DNA of 64,000 nucleotides, taken from Roseateles hydrophilus. Lineage in GTDB: Bacteria > Pseudomonadota > Gammaproteobacteria > Burkholderiales > Burkholderiaceae_C. The notes below the pieces were generated by a model. That model was not told the origin of the DNA and searched no databases. It saw only the letters and a list, made by a program, of their open reading frames with translations. Below are positions 61,789 to 64,000 of this stretch, piece after piece. Location of the stretch: the NCBI RefSeq assembly GCF_026712245.1, contig NZ_JAPPUY010000003.1, positions 620,001-684,000 on the forward strand. The letters are read 5' to 3'. The number at the start of each line of letters is the position of its first letter. Positions within the stretch are counted from its first letter, which is position 1. The position numbers and the translations under genes were made by a program.

Positions 61789-62040
61789 ATGTCCGATATC
61801 GCCGCCTCTCGCCCCGATCTGCCCGACCACCTCAGCGTGGACCCGCGCAGCCCCCATCACGTCGCCGCTGTCTTCGAGCACGACATCGGCATCCGCTTCA
61901 ACGGCAAGGAGCGCTTCGACGTCGAGGAATACTGCATCAGCGAGGGCTGGATCAAGGTGCCTGCCGGCAAGACGCTGGACCGCAAAGGCCGGCCGCTGTG
62001 CATCAAGCTCAAGGGTGCTGTCGAGGCGTTCTATCGTTGA
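61789..62040 (+). CDS. DUF3297 family protein
   Basis: An 83-residue soluble protein with the DUF3297 signature: LSVDPRSPHHVAAVFEHDIG, IRFNGKERFDVEEYCISEGW and the basic end GRPLCIKLKGAVEAFYR. Function is unknown; the family is frequent in proteobacteria. Start ATG 61789. Repeat D begins directly after its stop. Confidence 0.88.
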   Translation: MSDIAASRPDLPDHLSVDPRSPHHVAAVFEHDIGIRFNGKERFDVEEYCISEGWIKVPAGKTLDRKGRPLCIKLKGAVEAFYR

Positions 62041-62176
62041 CCCCTCGCCCGGTCTTGCCCTGCTGAACGCAGGCAAGCCCAGTCGGTCCCCCGAGGGGAC
62101 GGCGATGCTTGCGGCGTCGAGCCGCAAGCACATCGCCCAAGCGGGCCGGCTTGGGGCGGCCCGGCGCTCGGCCCGA
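62041..62176 (-). repeat. Dispersed intergenic repeat, copy D (reverse)
   Basis: Inverted relative to A and B and nearly perfect at the arms. The hairpin at 62102-62136 has GCTTGCGGC/GCCGCAAGC arms, identical to copy B, with a different loop. It lies between convergent genes (DUF3297 and the P450), starting immediately at the DUF3297 stop and ending five bases before the P450 stop. Confidence 0.9.
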
Positions 62177-62180
62177 AACA

Positions 62181-63542
62181 TCAGGCGCGTGCGACGAGCC
62201 GCAGCGTGAGCCCGCCCGCCGGCCTCAGCGTGACCGCCATGCGCGGCTTTGGCGCTTCGAGGCTCAGTGGGCTCAGCTCGAAGCGCTGCAGCAGCAGCGC
62301 CGCAATCAGCGTCATCTCCAGCACCGCAAAGTGCTGGCCCAGGCAGACCCGCGGCCCCAGGCCGAAGGGGATGTAGGCGCCGCGCGGGATCTCGTCCGGC
62401 GCGCCGGGCAGAAAGCGCTCGGGCCGGAATGCCTCGGCCTCGGGCCACCAGCGTGGGTCGCGGTGCAGCAGCCAGGGCGTCACGCGCACCAGCGTGCGGG
62501 CCGGCAGTGTCACGCTGCCCACCGTCACCGCGCGCATCAGTCGCCGCGTCATCAGGGCGGCCACCGGCGGGTACAGCCGCATCGCCTCCTTCAGCGTGGC
62601 CGAGAGCCAGGGCAGGGCGGCAGCGTCGTCCGCGCTGGGGCTGCGGCCCTGCAGCACCGCGTCCACCTCCGCCTGCGCGCGGGCCTGGGCCTCGGGGTGG
62701 GCGGCCAGCAGCCAGCTCCACCACAGCAGCGCCGTCGCGCTGGTCTCGTGGCCGGCCTGGAAGCTCACCATGCACTGGTCGTACACCTCCTGCGGCGACA
62801 GCACTTCGCCGGTGGCTTCGTCGCGCAACGCCATCAGCCGGCCCAGCAGGTCGTCGCCGCCGCCGCCGGTCGCGCGGCGGGCGTCGATGTGCTGCGCCAG
62901 CAGGCCGTGCAGCAGCCGCGAGGCGTGGCGCTTGGCCGCCTTGCCGGGCAGCGGCAGCCAGTCCGGCAGCGTGACGGGCCAGAACATCTCGCGCAGCGCC
63001 GTCTCGCTGAGCACCTGCACGGCCTCGGCCGCGGCCGCCGTGTCCTGCCCGATGGGCGTGCTGAACAGCGTGCGCGAGATCACGTCCATCGTCAGGTGGC
63101 TGAACAGTGCGTCCATGGCCACCGCCTGGCCCGCCTCGCCGGGGCGCAGGGCGTCCAGCCCGGCCACGGCGGCCTCGGTCATCAGCGCCGCGTAGCCGGC
63201 CACGCGCTTGGGCGCGAACGCCGGCATCAGCATGCGGCGCTGGCGCTGCCAGGTGGCGCCCTCGGTGACGAGCACCGACTGGCCCATCAGGTCCGCAAAC
63301 ACCTCGGGCCCGCGCGCCCAGCGCACGAGCGCGTCGGCATGCTCCACCATCAGCGTGCGCACCAGCTCGGGGTCGAACACGTCCACCGCGCGTTCACCCA
63401 GCACCTGCTGGCGCACCAGGTCGCCCAGCGAGCGTTGCGCGTCGATGACGGCCAGGTAGTCGCGCCGCATGGCCAGCAGCACGGGCAGGCCGCCCCAACG
63501 GGTGGGGTGGCCGGGCAGGTCGTTCCAGGTGAGTGCAGTCAT
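62181..63542 (-). CDS. Cytochrome P450
   Basis: A 453-residue P450. The I-helix oxygen motif is AGHETSATAL, the ExxR motif is KEAMRLYPP, and the heme-binding loop is FGLGPRVCLGQ with C400. There is no membrane anchor, so it is soluble. It resembles CYP102-like/CYP-family bacterial fatty acid hydroxylases in length and motif style, but the substrate is not identifiable. Start ATG 63542 has GGAGG nine bases before it. The divergent AraC-like regulator is 58 bases away, a natural candidate controller. Confidence 0.93.
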   Translation of the reverse strand: MTALTWNDLPGHPTRWGGLPVLLAMRRDYLAVIDAQRSLGDLVRQQVLGERAVDVFDPELVRTLMVEHADALVRWARGPEVFADLMGQSVLVTEGATWQRQRRMLMPAFAPKRVAGYAALMTEAAVAGLDALRPGEAGQAVAMDALFSHLTMDVISRTLFSTPIGQDTAAAAEAVQVLSETALREMFWPVTLPDWLPLPGKAAKRHASRLLHGLLAQHIDARRATGGGGDDLLGRLMALRDEATGEVLSPQEVYDQCMVSFQAGHETSATALLWWSWLLAAHPEAQARAQAEVDAVLQGRSPSADDAAALPWLSATLKEAMRLYPPVAALMTRRLMRAVTVGSVTLPARTLVRVTPWLLHRDPRWWPEAEAFRPERFLPGAPDEIPRGAYIPFGLGPRVCLGQHFAVLEMTLIAALLLQRFELSPLSLEAPKPRMAVTLRPAGGLTLRLVARA

Positions 63543-63600
63543 GGCGGCATCCTCCGTCTGGGTGGGCGGCGAGGTCTTGAACGAATGCGACACTGAAATC

Positions 63601-64000
63601 ATGGATGACGCTGCCACCCGCCTCTGGCTGCCGCCGCTGGCCCTGGCCGGCTGCGTGCGCGGCGTGATGCTGCGCGACACGCGCGGCCGGGCGCTGGACG
63701 CCGCCGCGCGCGAGAACTTCTTCCCCGCCACGCCGCTGGTCAGCCTGTTCTGGTGGCTGGACGGTGGCAGCGACTGGCTGGCCACACCTGGTTTCGCGCC
63801 GCCGCCCGCACAGCCGGTGCAGGCGCCGGTGATGCTGGGCGGCCCGTTCACGCGGCCCTCGCACACGCGCAACCCCGGCGCGATGCGCGCCTTCAAGCTG
63901 CTGATGCTGCCGGACGCCTTCACCGCACTGACCGGCGTGGCGCTGCCGGCGCAGGTGAACCGCATCGTCGACGCCCGCGACGTGCTGCCGCCGGACTGGT
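63601..64000 (+). CDS. AraC-family-like transcriptional regulator, N-terminal part (cut by window end)
   Basis: The frame is open from ATG 63601 to the end of the window (133 codons). The start MDDAATRLWLPPLALAGCVRG and the strand-rich middle (FPATPLVSLFWWLDGG, RPSHTRNPGAMRAFKLLMLPDAF) look like the N-terminal sensing domain of AraC-type regulators of a DUF6597-like kind, where a HTH would follow outside the window. It diverges from the P450 gene across 58 bases. Confidence in family is moderate because the DNA-binding domain is missing. Confidence 0.7.
   Translation, partial: MDDAATRLWLPPLALAGCVRGVMLRDTRGRALDAAARENFFPATPLVSLFWWLDGGSDWLATPGFAPPPAQPVQAPVMLGGPFTRPSHTRNPGAMRAFKLLMLPDAFTALTGVALPAQVNRIVDARDVLPPDW

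Overview
The window reads as a stretch of core chromosome from a very GC-rich betaproteobacterium of the Burkholderiales, most likely the Rubrivivax/Roseateles/Leptothrix group. This rests on gene content (short BirA without an HTH, IlvE followed by a CHCC zinc-finger protein, RadA, isovaleryl-CoA dehydrogenase next to a beta-carbonic anhydrase, DUF3297) and on codon use strongly biased to G/C in third positions. No rRNA, tRNA, integrase, transposase, prophage or CRISPR array was recognised. Base composition looks even throughout, apart from short AT-richer promoter regions. No stretch longer than about 300 bases lacks a gene.

Layout, left to right. 0.1-4.9 kb: glnE, then a minus-strand partner-switching set (FHA-SpoIIE phosphatase, STAS antagonist, RsbW-like kinase). 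5-10 kb: a rhombosortase, an unknown protein, an EamA transporter, a glutathione transferase and a secreted subtilisin-like protease that ends in a GlyGly-CTERM sorting signal, so sorting enzyme and probable substrate sit close together. 10-17.7 kb: SET protein, birA and a SPOR-like protein on the minus strand, divergent from topB; then a PAS histidine kinase and an AEC transporter. 17.7-25 kb: a one-chain double M16 peptidase, an orphan ParA, a B12-type radical SAM protein and a GMC oxidoreductase. 25-31.4 kb: a minus-strand run membrane protein-marC-nitronate monooxygenase-creB-creC-creD, with several stop/start overlaps. 31.6-38.7 kb: a glycine-rich RRM protein with its own promoter and terminator, then two minus-strand groups around ilvE and radA. 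38.9-42 kb: a PD40-repeat protein, a LysE exporter and an EamA transporter. 42-48.2 kb: an operon of a cytoplasmic GH20 hexosaminidase and a complete sugar ABC importer, probably for uptake and cleavage of chitin oligosaccharides. 48.4-57.9 kb: a large GAF/PAS/GGDEF/EAL protein, a Sel1-lytic transglycosylase, ExoD and Bax-inhibitor-1 homologues, a NhaR-like regulator, liuA with a perfect 16-bp palindrome upstream, carbonic anhydrase and a frameshifted DUF4440 gene. 57.9-64 kb: a split M16 peptidase pair, a secreted protein with an internal duplication, DUF3297, a cytochrome P450 and the start of a divergent AraC-like regulator.

The most notable unexplained structure is a dispersed element of about 135 bp present in four intergenic copies (near 16.6, 28.0, 41.0 and 62.1 kb). 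Each copy carries a hairpin whose arm sequence changes between copies while pairing is kept, and one terminus always lies within a few bases of a start or stop codon. Other points worth checking are the rhombosortase/GlyGly-CTERM pair, the palindrome before liuA, the one-chain versus two-chain M16 peptidases and the frameshift at 57.4 kb.

All functions are inferred by reading the sequence; no database search was run. Family names are from recognised motifs, and several start codons (noted per entry) are choices between alternatives.
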